From contig DATCSE010000582.1 of the NCBI GenBank assembly GCA_036568605.1, positions 1 to 5,905 on the forward strand: a stretch of 5,905 nucleotides of DNA. The letters run 5' to 3'. The position numbers and the translations under genes were made by a program. The notes beneath the pieces were generated by a model, which saw only the letters and a program-made list of their open reading frames with translations, was not told where the DNA came from and made no database searches. Numbering within the stretch: the first letter of the stretch is position 1; every line of letters starts with the position of its first letter. Shown piece after piece: positions 5,751 to 5,905 of this stretch. The DNA is from DATCSE01 sp036568605 (lineage in GTDB: Bacteria; Pseudomonadota; Gammaproteobacteria; Burkholderiales; Burkholderiaceae_C).

Positions 5751-5905
5751 ATGTCGAACATTCGCGACTCGCATGAAAGAGCGGCCGTCGAAGCCGCAGA
5801 ACGGCAAGCGCCGTTGCCGCATCCCGCCGATCCCGGCTTGCCCGCATCGCTCGTCTTGCTGCTGGCCAGCGGAGCAGGGCTGAGCGTTGCGTCGCTGTAC
5901 TACAG
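5751..5905 (+). CDS. MFS transporter, N-terminal part (3' truncated by window)
   Basis: The frame starts at ATG 5751 with a good Shine-Dalgarno and stays open to the window end (51 codons plus two bases). After a charged cytoplasmic tail of about 30 residues, the segment PASLVLLLASGAGLSVASLY (residues 31-50) is a first membrane helix of the kind found in MFS drug/metabolite exporters, where the text usually runs 'GLSVA.LYY.QP(L/M)L'. The following YY is present and the QP lies outside the window. Divergence from a LysR gene is the standard arrangement for regulated exporters. Substrate cannot be predicted from this fragment. Confidence 0.7.
   Translation, partial: MSNIRDSHERAAVEAAERQAPLPHPADPGLPASLVLLLASGAGLSVASLYY

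Noticed and set aside
5652..5822. A 57-codon N-terminal extension of the LysR regulator
   Set aside because: It would run through the divergent promoter into the MFS gene, and its sequence has no LysR character; ATG 5651 gives the normal family length.
1..5905. tRNA, rRNA, CRISPR array, insertion-sequence ends
   Set aside because: No cloverleaf-like arms, rRNA stretches, regularly spaced direct repeats or terminal inverted repeats with a transposase were seen.

Overview
The window is very GC-rich DNA with tight bacterial coding. The gene styles (a secreted multidomain haem and copper protein, a CrgA-like LysR regulator divergent from an MFS exporter gene, a VapBC-type scar) fit a betaproteobacterium of the Burkholderiales. 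That taxonomic guess is inference from protein style and base composition only.

Layout: nt 1-4421 (+) is the 3' part of one very large gene whose start lies before the window. It encodes, in order, the C-terminal part of a galactose-oxidase-like copper radical oxidase, two arabinofuranose-binding (AbfB/CBM42-like) modules, a PKD domain, a YVTN-type beta-propeller, a di-haem cytochrome c peroxidase/MauG-like domain with two CASCH haem sites, and two cysteine-rich 61-residue repeats. Nt 4422-4679 has no intact gene but holds the broken remains of a vapBC toxin-antitoxin pair: the C-terminal half of the antitoxin, then the first ~16 codons of the PIN toxin. Nt 4680-5651 (-) is a complete LysR-family regulator. 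Nt 5652-5750 is a divergent promoter region. Nt 5751-5905 (+) is the first 51 codons of an MFS transporter that runs off the window.

How they work together: the large protein is best read as an exported enzyme that puts an H2O2-producing alcohol oxidase, sugar-polymer-binding modules and a peroxidase-type di-haem domain on one chain. Oxidase-peroxidase coupling on a polysaccharide surface is the most interesting hypothesis here, but the Tyr-Cys cofactor residues of the oxidase lie upstream and cannot be seen. The LysR/MFS pair is a separate, conventional divergent regulator-transporter unit. Nothing in the window ties it functionally to the large enzyme.
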